Shown in pieces: positions 33,834 through 45,254 of a DNA stretch of 64,000 nt. The stretch spans positions 44,380,654 through 44,444,653 of the forward strand of contig NC_084886.1 in the NCBI RefSeq assembly GCF_958979055.1. Direction: 5' to 3'. The notes under the pieces are model-generated. The model did not search any database. It saw only the letters and a list, made by a program, of their open reading frames with translations, and was not told the DNA's origin. How positions within the stretch are numbered: position 1 is the stretch's first letter; every line of letters starts with the position of its first letter. This stretch comes from Alnus glutinosa (lineage: Eukaryota; Streptophyta; Magnoliopsida; Fagales; Betulaceae). Both the position numbers and the translations under genes were made by a program.

Positions 33834-34531
33834 TTAATAAATTCACCAAAACGATTAGCAGCTAATCGTTTTGGTGTTTAATACCAAAATAACGTCGTTT
33901 TGGATTAGGTATATATATTAATGTTACATTGGTTTGGTTGAATGTGTTACTTTATAATGTAACACTTGGGCAAAAAGACAAAAGTAATGTGAAATCAATA
34001 TATTTTCAAAATATTATGGCTTAAAAAAATGTAAACAAGTAAAAAACGGCTTAAATTATTTTTTAAAATCGTTTAAAATAGGCTCTAATAGAGACCAAAA
34101 TAATGCCCAAAAGATAAAATATGCTCATTACCTAATATTCAGATAGCGAACAATAATTACATTTAATAACCACAAAAACCGCACAGATGCGATTAAAAAA
34201 AACATGATGTCGATGCAGATATTGCAAACAACTCAATCCGTATGCACACCCCTAACAATTGAGTTTATTAACTCCATATTCTAGATCAGCGCTTCTACTC
34301 GATGGATTGAGATTATTTCTATTTCAAGTAAAATTGAAAATAACTATTTCATGGCTTAAATTAAATTTCACAGATCTAATATAGTAAGTATGTTGTCATA
34401 TGATGAATATTTTGTCTCGCCATTTAAATTTTTTAAATGATGTGGAACTCTGCACACTATTATATGCAACAAAATAAAATTTGTACGTGAAATAATTCAT
34501 TTCTATTTCACTTTGAAAGATGAAACCTATT

Positions 34532-34566
<35 letters not shown>

Positions 34567-34665
34567 AAATAACCCATCTTTGGGGCTTATTTAAATATTA
34601 AAAGGAAAACAGGAAACAAATTCACCAAGAACATGCTTACTGCTAAGGCATTAAAAAGGGGAAAT

Positions 34666-35358
<693 letters not shown>

Positions 35359-35376
35359 TAAGACCCATACTTGAAA

Positions 35377-36054
35377 GGGATAATTGCACCGTTGGTCCCT
35401 GTGGTATGCCATAATTATTTTTCACTCCCTATGGTTTAAAAAGTGCATGGGAGGTCTCTGTGATATGCAATAATTACGTTTTACTCCCTGGGTCGATTTT
35501 CCGTCCACCATTTTGACGGAAATCTGTTAGCCCTACACGTTAGCGCCACGTGTTGCCAATAAGATGGCTACACGTATCCATCTTCATAAAAAATATAAAT
35601 TTATTAATAAATAAATAAATTTATTTTTTATTTTTTTTTAAAAAAAGAAAAAAAGAAAAAGAAAAAGAAAACTGGCAGCAAGGGGTGGCGCGCGGCCACC
35701 CCCCTGGGCCACCCCCTTGCCACCTTTTGCCTTTTTTTGTTTTTGTTTTTTTGTTTTTTTTTTTTAATTTTAATTTTAATTTTTTTAAAAAATAAGTATT
35801 TTTATTTTTTTTTAATAAATTTATATTATTTTATTAAGATGGACATGTCAACGCCACGTGTTGCCAATAAGATGGCGACACGTGGCGCTGACGTGGCATT
35901 TTACGGAATCTGTTAAAATTTTTAACAGAATTTGACTGTAGGGATTGATTTGTAATTATTGCATATCATAGGAACCTCCCATCCACTTTTTAAACCATAG
36001 GGAGTGAAAAATAATTATGACATACCACAGCGACCAACGGTACAATTATCCCTC
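35377..36054. mobile_element. Long-TIR MITE, family C (Mutator-like?)
   Basis: The left arm GGGATAATTGCACCGTTGGT, followed by CCCTGTGGTATGCCATAATT, is mirrored by the right arm ending TACCACAGCGACCAACGGTA, then CAATTATCCC; the inverted arms are about 68 bp with few mismatches. CTTGAAA occurs directly outside both ends (35370-35376 and 36055-36061), a likely target duplication. Inside are paired GCCACGTGTTGCCAATAAGA blocks and a GC-rich inverted centre at 35682-35704. No ORF. Confidence 0.85.
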
Positions 36055-36386
36055 CTTGAAAATTATATCACATTATTGTGTGCCAGCATATATGGGCTTT
36101 CAGCTCATTACTTGTTCAAGCTTGATTAAAAAAAAAAAAAAGTCATAAGAAATTTAAAGAAATAGTTCCATAATTTCTTCAATAAAAAATAAAAAATAGC
36201 TCCATAATTGGACTTGAGCTCAGGAATGAGCCAAGTTCTGTTCGTCCAAAAAGGAAAAGGAAAAAAAATAATAATAATAACGATGGCTCTACTTTAATAA
36301 CGCCTGGTTTGCCTTTTAATTTATTTTTTATTTTTTATTTTTTTAAAAAAATGATAATCCCTAGTCTATTTATGGTAGATGAGAGT

Positions 36387-36602
36387 GTTACAAAAGAGGA
36401 CTGCTAGACATCCAAACATTTTTTTTTTAAAATTTAGTTTTAACTTGATGTATCACAATTTCATGAGATTTATTATTTTGGAAAGTGTGCCATGATCTCA
36501 TAGAATTGTGATACATCAGGTTTAAACCAAATTCTGAAAAAAAAGAAAAAAAAAAGAAAAAAAAAAAAAGAAGAGGTTGAAATGTCTAGCATTTTTCGTT
36601 AC
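36387..36602. mobile_element. Small MITE, 216 bp
   Basis: The left end GTTACAAAAGAGGACTGCTA pairs with the complement of the right end, GTAACGAAAAATGCTAGACA. Inside, TTGATGTATCACAATTTCAT (about 36452) pairs with the block ending AATTGTGATACATCAGG (about 36520), so almost the whole element is one hairpin. Confidence 0.75.
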
Positions 36603-36939
36603 AAAAAACATTAATTACACACTCATTATATACTCATCTTCTCACATAGGGTAGAGCCCATATAATGTGAATCCCACTTCATATGAAAGAGTGGGTGTAT
36701 AAAGAACGTTTAGAAGTCTTGTTGTCCTACTCATCAATATCTAAATATTTTATAATAATTAATAGAAGTAAAAAAATAACGAACAAGTTTATAGTATATT
36801 ATTAGTCATCTTGGACCACGTTTGGAAGGATTAGATAGAAATTGAACTTGATAAATTTAGGGGAAAATTATTGAGAACATGTGGTTTGCCAAATTGATCG
36901 TTGGGATACCGATTCATGGGTAAGATATTTAATGAAATG

Positions 36940-37490
36940 GTTTGTACTCCCTACTGTCACTTAGTTGACAGAAACCATTAAATTGTGTGTGTGGATTCAC
37001 GTTACAACCGATTATTAATTGGCTAGTGGCATGGCTGAAGAGCCAACGATGTAAAATTATAGTTTTATCCATTAATTTTTCTTTTTAAAAATAAAAAATA
37101 GAGGTCACCCCCTCACCAGATGAAGGGTCGTATGATGGGCAACTTTCCCTCACAATGAGTGGTTACCCCTCACCAAGTGTGTGCATGTTGAGTGAGAGTT
37201 ATTGCAGAGAAGACCGTCCCTCATAAGGTGAGAGGGGGGAGGTCGGCCACCTCCCTCGAAATGGAGGCTACATGAGGTGCAGTTAGGTAGGGGGTGACCT
37301 CCCTTCACTTGGTGACAAGCGATTTTTTATTTGTTTTTTATTTTTCTAAAAATAAATATTAAAAACTTTAAGGTAAAACTGTAATTATATAATAGGATGA
37401 GTGATGAGCTATGTCACGTGTCAATCAACAATTAGTTGTAACGTGAATTCTTGTGTGCATATAACGACTTGAACCTTTACTATAAAATTG
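36940..37490. mobile_element. TIR element, family E (approximate ends)
   Basis: GATTCACGTTACAACCGATT (about 36993) and a following GTAAAATTATAGTTTTATCC are mirrored by GGTAAAACTGTAATTATATA (about 37371) and TTAGTTGTAACGTGAATTC. The centre (37100-37320) is GC-rich with an inverted GGAGGTCGGCCACCTCC. The outer limits are not exact. Confidence 0.55.
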
Positions 37491-37739
37491 CTTTCTTTTT
37501 TTTCCGTCTTTGTTTTTCTAGTAAGATTTCAATATCATCCTTCGATAATCTTTAATCTCCATGTTCATCATGTTATATATGAATAAAAAGTAGACAAATT
37601 ACGCCACTTTGTCAAACAATGACATTAATTAACTGAGAGCCTCTTCTATACAATCATGACAAAAAAACTCTTATTTTTTGCCCACTAATAAAAACTTAAC
37701 ACGTCAGTTTAGCACACCAAAGCACTATATGTGAAAATA

Positions 37740-38160
37740 CCAAATTCATACACCTAACCCATTGAAACTTATCTCCATTCTCCATCACCACCTACCCAAC
37801 CTGCCACCGCTGCCACCACAACTGGAGTCGCCACCAATGGGCTGACCGGCAGAGTTGAAGTTGGAGTCGACCTGGGCCGATGGTGAGTGATAGCCCGACC
37901 GCGGCCGCCCCATGGACCGGGGGTAGCTGCACGGCCAACTTTGGGTCCAAGAAGAGCCAATCCTTCCCGTCCAAGGACTACCCACCTCGTTCGGCTCCGT
38001 TGCGTCGTCGTCTTCTCCTTCAAGTTCCGACGCCTCCATGTCACATGAAAAGCCCCAGTCCGGTCGTGGAGTTGCTGATCTCGAGACAACAAGGAGCGTT
38101 TTGCCCAGAATATTGAGGGTCTTCAAGGCCATAGGTGTTCGGCATGGCCGTGTGGAGTAG
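37740..38160. other. GC-rich island with overlapping open frames, unidentified
   Basis: About 400 bp of clearly higher GC content, with open frames on both strands (for example - strand 37785-38132, 115 codons, beginning MALKTLNILGKTLLVVSRSA). The predicted peptides match no family that I recognise; several frames are open at once, which GC-rich sequence gives by chance. A long poly-T-rich tract follows (38169-38220). It could be a captured gene fragment or part of a transposon; I do not call a gene. Confidence 0.3.
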
Positions 38161-38961
38161 TGGCTGAGATGATTTTTTTATTTTTTTTTTATTTTTTTTT
38201 ATTTATTTTTTTTTTTTCTAAAGACTAAAAGAGTGAAAGGAGGAGGGATGATCCGGTGTTTTGCCAACACTTATTTTTTTTTTTTGTGCTTTTCTTTTTT
38301 CTATGCCGATTTGTCAACCTCTTATTGGTAGGCAGAAAGGTTTTGATTTTTGCCACCATCGAATAGAAGTTATACTCTTAACTATTTTAGACAAATAACT
38401 TATCCTTAAGAAGTTTTAAAATACTTTTTAATATCCTATAGATCAGTTTGGTATATACTACAAATTATAAAAACTACATAAATAATTTTTCCTAAATTTA
38501 ACTATATTTTAATGTTTGGAATTGACGCAATTATTGGATTGATCTTTGGCAAGATATAATAACATAATCTCTCTAGATTTTTAATTCTCCATATGATAAA
38601 TATAATAAAGAATAATGGTAGAAATTACATTTCTTTCATCTAATTATTTTACAATATTAACGCGATAGTCCTAATCAATCGTTGAATAAACTATTATTAA
38701 AAAAAATTTTCAAAAGTTAATTAAAACTGTCAAATTAACATTGTAAGATAAAAATATAATATATAGCCTTGCTAATAATAAAAAGGAAATTTGTTTTCGG
38801 GATTTTTTTTTGGTTAAATATTTCTTTTCATTGGTCATGTTTTCCCACCATTAAACTAATTTTTTCAATTTAATAAGTAAATCATGCCCCAGTTGAATAG
38901 TTATTGAGCCTCAGACTCTCGGTACTCTTTTGTACGGTGCTCTCACACCCAAATTCCTCCA

Positions 38962-40662
38962 ATGATCCACAGGGCTAAACATGGAGCTCTCTTTCTTTCT
39001 TCGAGCCTCTTCAAAATCCTCAATTCATCTTCATTTTCTTTATATCCAAAGCCTTATTTCACCACCCCGAAACCCACTCCAAGAAGACCCACTTCACTCG
39101 CTGCACCATTACCCTCACAAATTTCAGACACTGTAAGTTATTCTGATGTCAACTTTATCTGTTCTTTACTTTCTACCCAAACTCATGAATCCGCAATAAA
39201 TCTTGATAATTTGTTAGAGGGTTTCAAAGGAAAGTTGAACTCTAATCTTGTGCTTCAAATTCTGATGAACTATAAGCAGTTGGGTAGGATTAAGACCTTG
39301 GAATTCTTTTCTTGGGCTGGATTGCAAATGGGGTTTCAGTTTGATGACTGCGTGGTTGAGTACATAGCTGATTTCTTGGGTAGGAGGAAGCTTTTTGATG
39401 ATATGAAGTGTCTTTTGGTGACGGTTTTCTCGTATAAGGGGCGAGTTTCTTGCAGGACATTTTCAATTTGTATAAGGTTCTTGGGTAGGCAAGGGAGGGT
39501 TAGAGAAGCCCTTTGCTTGTTTGAGGAAATGGAATCAAAATTTAGGTGTAAACCTGATAATCTTGTTTACAATAATATGCTTTATGTGCTTTGCAAGAAG
39601 GAAAGGTCTGAGGAATTGATTGATTTTGCGCTTATGATTTTTAGGAAAATCAAAGCGCCTGATACATATTCCTATAGTAATATTCTTGTTGGTTTATGTA
39701 AATTTGGTAGGTTTGAGACTGCATTTGAAGTTTTTGGTGAAATGCTTAGGGCTGGCCTGGTTCCTACGCGGTCTGCTGTGAACACTCTTGTTGGGCAGTT
39801 GTGTTTATTGAGTGCAAAAGAGGGAGCTGTCGAGAAAGTTAGAGTGAAAGATGCCTATAGACCCTTTACCATTTTAGTTCCAAATGTGGGTGCTAACAGT
39901 GGTGCTATACAGCCCGCAGTTGTAGTATTTTTGGCAGTTCATGAGATGGGTTTGTTACCAAGTGCATTTGTTATAAACCAACTTATTTCAGAACTCTGTA
40001 GATTGGGTAAAACGCAAGAAGCTGTTAATGTGTTGAAGGTTGTTGAGGATAGGAAGCTGAGTTGTGTGGAAGAGGGTTTTTCTGCTGTCATACAGGCTTT
40101 ATGCGAACACCGAATGGTAGAGGAAGCTAGTTATTTGTTTGGGAGAATGCTCTCCCGTGGCATGAAGCCAAAGTTGGTAGTTTACAATTCGGTTATTTCA
40201 ATGCTATGCAAATTAGGGAGTTTAGATGATGCTAAACGGGTTTTTGAGATTATGAATAAGAAGAGATGCCTTCCAGATAATTTGACCTATTCTGCATTGA
40301 TTCATGCTTATGGTGACACTATGAATTGGGAAACTGCTTATGGCTTGTTGATTGAAATGTTAGGATTGGGCTTGTCTCCACATTTTCACACATATAGTTT
40401 AGTGGAAAAACTTTTGAGGGAACACGGGCAGTTGGATTTGTGTTTCAAATTGGAGCAGAAGTTGGACTCTCAGATATTGCAGAAGCTCTGTAAAGCAGGT
40501 GAACTAGAGGCTGCATGTGAGAAGCTAAAATCAATGGTTGAAAAGGGTTTTTATCCATCAGGCTATGTAAGGGATGCTTTTGAACATGCACTTCAAAAGT
40601 GTGGAAAATTGAAAATGGCTCATGAATTGCTAGAGAAGATAGATGGACGACTGCAAACCTGA
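38962..40662 (+). CDS. Pentatricopeptide repeat protein, P class
   Basis: PPR proteins bind organellar RNA in a base-specific way, affecting its processing, stability or translation. Single exon, 566 aa, intron-less as most PPR genes are. The N terminus (MIHRAKHGALFLSSSLFKIL, rich in Ser, Lys and Arg with few acidic residues) looks like a mitochondrial or plastid presequence. Repeats of about 35 aa run from about residue 160 to the end; well-formed examples are PDNLVYNNMLYVLCKKERSE, PDTYSYSNILVGLCKFGRFE, PKLVVYNSVISMLCKLGSLD and PDNLTYSALIHAYGDTMNWE. There is no E, DYW or SMR domain, so it is P class. A less regular segment lies around residues 280-320. I do not recognise the specific orthologue. 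It is inserted between DUF1685 and GPX3 relative to the remembered Arabidopsis order. Confidence 0.9.
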   Translation: MIHRAKHGALFLSSSLFKILNSSSFSLYPKPYFTTPKPTPRRPTSLAAPLPSQISDTVSYSDVNFICSLLSTQTHESAINLDNLLEGFKGKLNSNLVLQILMNYKQLGRIKTLEFFSWAGLQMGFQFDDCVVEYIADFLGRRKLFDDMKCLLVTVFSYKGRVSCRTFSICIRFLGRQGRVREALCLFEEMESKFRCKPDNLVYNNMLYVLCKKERSEELIDFALMIFRKIKAPDTYSYSNILVGLCKFGRFETAFEVFGEMLRAGLVPTRSAVNTLVGQLCLLSAKEGAVEKVRVKDAYRPFTILVPNVGANSGAIQPAVVVFLAVHEMGLLPSAFVINQLISELCRLGKTQEAVNVLKVVEDRKLSCVEEGFSAVIQALCEHRMVEEASYLFGRMLSRGMKPKLVVYNSVISMLCKLGSLDDAKRVFEIMNKKRCLPDNLTYSALIHAYGDTMNWETAYGLLIEMLGLGLSPHFHTYSLVEKLLREHGQLDLCFKLEQKLDSQILQKLCKAGELEAACEKLKSMVEKGFYPSGYVRDAFEHALQKCGKLKMAHELLEKIDGRLQT

Positions 40663-41006
40663 TGAAATAAAAATAAGAAGCTCTTAATAAGCCATCAACA
40701 AGAAGTGATTATCGGAAGAATAGTGAGTATTAGAGTTCTATTCTCATTGTTAATAGTATTTCTATACACGCATGTGACAACTGAAATATTTTAGTATACT
40801 TGTACAGTTGTACTTGAGCTATGCTAGATTGTTCATTGCTAGGGGCGAGCAAGAAAATGGAAACCCGAACCTCTCGACGTCACCAAACATAAACCAACTG
40901 ACTTTGTTGGTTTTTGACAGTCGATTCGGCCTTAACTCTTTAAGTTTTGGGGTTTGGTGATCCAATGACACTTGAGTTGGCCAGCGTCAAATCAGAAAAT
41001 CCTCGT

Positions 41007-41522
41007 GTATGTTTGGTAAGTGTTTTGAAAAGGGTTTTTTGTGTTTTGATGTGAAAGAGTTATAGATGTGATAGAAAGTTGAGAAATATTTTCGGTGGGA
41101 TCTACATTTGAAAAATGATATTTGTGGGGTCTACAGAAGAAAATTGTTTGGTAAACTTTTACAAAAGTCTCTTGGCCACTACTCACTAGGCGTAGCCACA
41201 TGCAGCCACCCCTTTTGTCCTATTGGGGGTGGCTGTGCAACTACCCCCTTTTGGTTGTTGGGGGTGGCCTCTGTCTTGATAGGGTGGCTGCAAGACCACC
41301 TCTGTATTTTTATTATTTTTATTGTTTAAATAGCAAGTCAACAAAAAATAAGCATGTACTTTCTCAAGATATTTCTAGAAAAGTTTCCTAAAAATCATTG
41401 TGTTTTGTTAATTGAAAAGTGGTATGTATTTTATTGTTTCAAAATTGTTTCGTTTAATAAATTGTTTTTTAAAAGTGTCTTTTTTTTGTGTATAAAAAGA
41501 GAAAAGACTTTCCAAACACATT
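41007..41522. mobile_element. TIR element with GC-rich core
   Basis: The left end TGTATGTTTGGTAAGTGTTT, then TGAAAAGGGTTTTTTGTG, pairs with the complement of the right end, GTGTTTGGAAAGTCTTTTCT, then CTTTTTATACAC. The core at 41196-41310 alternates GCCACCCC and GGGGTGGC blocks and can fold. No transposase; exact limits uncertain. Confidence 0.55.
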
Positions 41523-42292
41523 ATCAAATAACCTCCTTATAGCATCTATAATGGCTTATGCATTTTAAATTCACTGTCTTGGGCTGATTAAGACAGTGAA
41601 TTTGAAGAAAGTGTTTCATTGATTGCTATGAATGAGCATACATTAATGTTTGCTATTTGAAATTATGCCTCGGCCTAACAGGAAATGAGGTAGTTTGTGT
41701 TTGGACAGGTCCATATTTGATAGTCAATAATGTGTATATATCACAATATTCATATACAAAAGAACCTTAGCACTTCCATGAATCCTTAAACCTTTTTTGG
41801 GCCATGTATGTCAATGTGCTGTGTTTGTGTAACTCAAAGTCAATCAGATAAACAGAGGTCAGTGTAAACATAAGAAAATGGCTGTTATCCATGTTCTATA
41901 ACAGACATTGGTGAGCTCAACCTGCCTCATTCACTTTGACATGTCTGATGAAATGATCTGTCATAGAACCTTTTTAAGCAAGTTAAGCTGCATATGCTTT
42001 TTAATATGGTTGTTTGATTTTTCTTTATGTGGCACTTGTTTTCTGTTTTGTTGCTTATGCATCGCATGCTTTGCATGACACTCTAGAAGAAACACTTGCT
42101 TCAATCAAGTTGTCTTTTTTTCTTTTTTCTTTTAACCAGTTAAGCAATACCAAATGCTAATAAGCTCTACCCTCTTTTATTCAATCAAGCAACAGGAAAA
42201 AAAAAAAAAAGGATCAAAATGGAATTTCTCGTGCTTCTAATCATTTGAAGGTATGCATTTCTCTAATGCTTAAGAAATAGGCAATCTTAAGA

Positions 42293-42890
42293 AATAGAGA
42301 TCATCTCTTCTTCTCTTGTGGTTTCAGTAGGCGTATCTGGTATACTATCATGAGGGACTGTTCAATACCTTACCCCCCTGTTGAGTGGGACGATATTGAA
42401 GATTGGTGTGGTTCGGTAATGAAGGGGGATAATTTCTATGCTAGTCTCAGGAAACTATATTTTGGGGCTGCTGTTTACCACCTATGGAGACAGAGGAACC
42501 TTCTTCTTCACGGCGAGACTCCTTTGACGGAAGAGAGGATTATCTCCAAGATTAGATGGGAGGTGAAGACTAGAATGGTTTATAAATTCCCTTCGAAATC
42601 CCCTTGTAACCATAGATGATGGCCTGTTGATGGTGTTTTCTGCAGATTGCTTTTCTGTTTGTTGGTGTTTGTTGCTATGCAGATCTGGTTTTCTGTGGGA
42701 GGGGGTTGTGTGTGTATTTGGTTATTGTTTGTTGCATGTGGTAGTGGTTTAGCAGGTTCTTTTTCTGTTCAAGTAGTTTTCCTTGCTTGGGGATTGTCCT
42801 ATGCAGGTTTTGTATCCAGTTTTAACTGGAGTGTAAGGATGTTGAGTTTTGAGCTTATGAAGGGTTTTTTATTCATAAAAAAAAAAAACT
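42293..42890 (+). mobile_element. LINE 3' fragment (RT zinc-binding domain end)
   Basis: The translation from 42293 reads NRDHLFFSCGFSRRIWYTIM, then a tryptophan-rich stretch and AVYHLWRQRNLLLHGETPLT, ending at 42619. DHLFFSC...IW and HLWRQRN are hallmarks of the zf-RVT region at the C terminus of plant L1-type LINE ORF2. A G/T-rich 3' UTR and a poly-A at 42878-42889 follow. It is strongly 5'-truncated and belongs to a different family from the LINEs in the IleRS introns. Confidence 0.8.
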
Positions 42891-43886
42891 ATATATCAAT
42901 AGTGCATCTGGGTGGGCATGCAATGTGTGCATTTGAGTGACTTTCTTCTTTTTTTGATAAATTAAAAAGGTTGAATATGCTTTTGGTCCCTCTAGTTTGT
43001 TAGGGGTTTCAATTTGGTCCTGTTACTGATTTTTTTCAGTCAAATCTTTTTATTTTTTTAAGTCGTTTTGATGTAGCCCAGTTCCTGATGAGAATGCAAT
43101 CAAGGTTATGGAATTTTCTAAGGTGACATGCTTTTCATGGCATGGCTCACTCAATAGTCAATATGCATTAATGGGAAACTAACATAGCAATGCATGTGAC
43201 ATGTAAGGCCTCGATTTCAATTGGCCCGTGTCAATCACCCTCAATGCCAATTAGGTTGCATATTCCAATATGGTGTGAGGAAAGGCTTACCTATTGTTGA
43301 AGCAGATTTTCGGACTGTCAGACTGACTACGGGTTCTTGCAAAGCAGAGAAAATGATCATCGAAAAACTGCCGGTCCTCGAGGGATTGGGGATGTTTCAA
43401 TGCTAAGTCAGTAAATTTGTTAAGAGGAAAAATTGAATAAAAATATTTTTAAGGAGAGACTTCTGAATATGGTTTATAGATGCTTACCACGCGGCGGGTT
43501 TAAAGCTGTTTGATTATTTTTATGTAGTGTGGTGCTTGAGTGGGACACAAAGTAAATTTATTGTTCCAACACCTATCTCGTGCATTGTTACATGAGCCTC
43601 CTGTTAATATGAGGCCAATTGGGCACCAATCTTCCTCAAATTGAAAAATAATGTACATCAATCATCCTCAGCATATTTAAAGCCAATAAATAAGGTAGAG
43701 CAGTTGAACTGATTGGTACCAAGTTTCTTTGAAAATTTTAATAAGCCTAAACGGTCAGTACAATGATTTGTTGTCATAAAAGACAAAAGAGAACAATCTT
43801 GAAAATAACCTACTTCTAATTAATGCTTTTATTTCAGGCTTCAATAAGGTTCCAAACGCATTTATATTTTTAATTACTAACTTTTT

Positions 43887-44519
43887 GAGAGCATTCACAT
43901 TCCGCTTAACGAATGTCAATTAAAATTTAGCTAAATAACACTACTTTTTTATTTTATTATTTTAACTATCAATCTTTTCTAAGCATTTACATCTGGCTGA
44001 ACATTTTACTATTTTATTATTCTTTCTTTATCTATTTTTACTACCCCCAAAGAGGAGAGAATTAGCTGGATATGGAGGTTTTTATTTTTTTTTTGGCTAT
44101 TTTTGCTAGCCTAAGAGCATTTTTAGTAGTCTCATCATATTTTACTAGTTAAAAATTACTTTTCTCTATTTTAACCATCCACTTTTTAATAGCACCACAC
44201 TAGCAGCCTCACCATTTTAGTTATTTCTTATTACTATTTCATTTAAATGATATATTTTTAATAAAAGAGGTTGTGTGTGATGGGCATGAAAGAGAAATTA
44301 AAAAAAAAAAAAGAAAAAAAAAGTTTTAATAGTTTTTTATTGTTTTGGTGAGTGAACAGTACTCACTAGAATTGATGAGTACTGTTCACTCACCAAAATC
44401 TTTTCACCAAATTGGAAAGGCTGCTAGGGACTCATTTTGGACTATTTCAGCAAATTAGCTCACCAAAATAGCTACATTTAGTGAGTTTACTAAGAATGCT
44501 CTAGTGTGAGTGCTTCTCT
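43887..44519. mobile_element. MITE carrying another MITE (outer element)
   Basis: The left end GAGAGCATTCACATTCCG pairs with the complement of the right end, GAGAAGCACTCACACTA. The element is interrupted from 44114 to about 44502 by an inner MITE. Outer sequence without the insert is about 240 bp. Confidence 0.55.
44114..44502. mobile_element. Inner MITE with central perfect hairpin
   Basis: The left end AGAGCATTTTTAGTA pairs with the right end TACTAAGAATGCTCT. It contains repeated TTCACCAAA and CTCACCAAAA words and a perfect 23-bp inverted repeat at 44343-44398. CTA on the left (44111-44113) and right (44501-44503) may be the target duplication. No ORF. Confidence 0.65.
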
Positions 44520-44970
44520 ACTATTTTCTTCCAAATTGGATTATTCAGTCTATTAAATTAATATTTGTCTTAAAATATGTGATTCTTACATGTATCTTAA
44601 ACATATATTAGTTTAATAAATTGAATTTAAATAATTTTTTCAAACTCAATTTGAAAAAGAATTTTATCCTTCGTATAATAGGAGACTGGAAACCTATAAC
44701 ACGCAGCTTACCTGAAATTATACTGTCAATCTCAAAACTTAACAAATAAATAATTAAAAAAAGTCTCTAAACTTAATAAATAAATAATTAAAAAATAAAG
44801 ATTGACTGGAATTGTAGATAGCCTTGGGCCCTTGGTTGATAAGGTTACGATAGTACAACATTTTATTTATTTTCAGAACAAAAACATCAACAAACAATTG
44901 AAAACACAAAATGCTTATTTTTTTATTTTATTTTTATAACACATTAAAATATATATATATATAATTTTAA

Positions 44971-45004
<34 letters not shown>

Positions 45005-45201
45005 AATAAAAATCAAGCGAGAACAATTAATTCCCGCCTGATACTGCACCAAACAATATTTGTTGCTCCTTCGCCAATTACATCGTCACGTGAAATTTAC
45101 TCCTCCACCCATCAACTTCAACTGGCAACGCAACCTCTTAAATATTCATTAAAACGCCGGCGGCAAATGCAAAATTGTCAACTTTTGCATAAACAAACAT
45201 C

Positions 45202-45249
45202 ATGATTTCAATGTCATTGAAGATGTGTATGGGTTGTCCGGACTGTTGA
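45202..45249 (+). other. Possible upstream ORF before GPX3
   Basis: ATG at 45202 opens a 15-codon frame, MISMSLKMCMGCPDC, with TGA at 45247-45249, five bases before the main ATG at 45255 and in another frame. It contains four ATGs, so ribosomes would meet it first if the transcript begins upstream. Whether it lies in the mRNA is not shown. Confidence 0.35.
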
Positions 45250-45254
45250 CTGGC

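Larger units (their letters stand above)
40663..45201. other. 4.5 kb region PPR-GPX3
   Basis: No supported host gene. It contains the PPR 3' flank, a TIR element (about 41007-41522), a LINE 3' remnant (42293-42890), nested MITEs (43887-44519), a poly-A tract (44970-45001) and the GPX3 promoter. The ORF at 43221-43406 has no recognisable similarity and is not called. Confidence 0.7.

Noticed and set aside
42647..42940. 97-codon hydrophobic frame
   Set aside because: It is the G/T-rich 3' UTR of the LINE fragment read in one frame.
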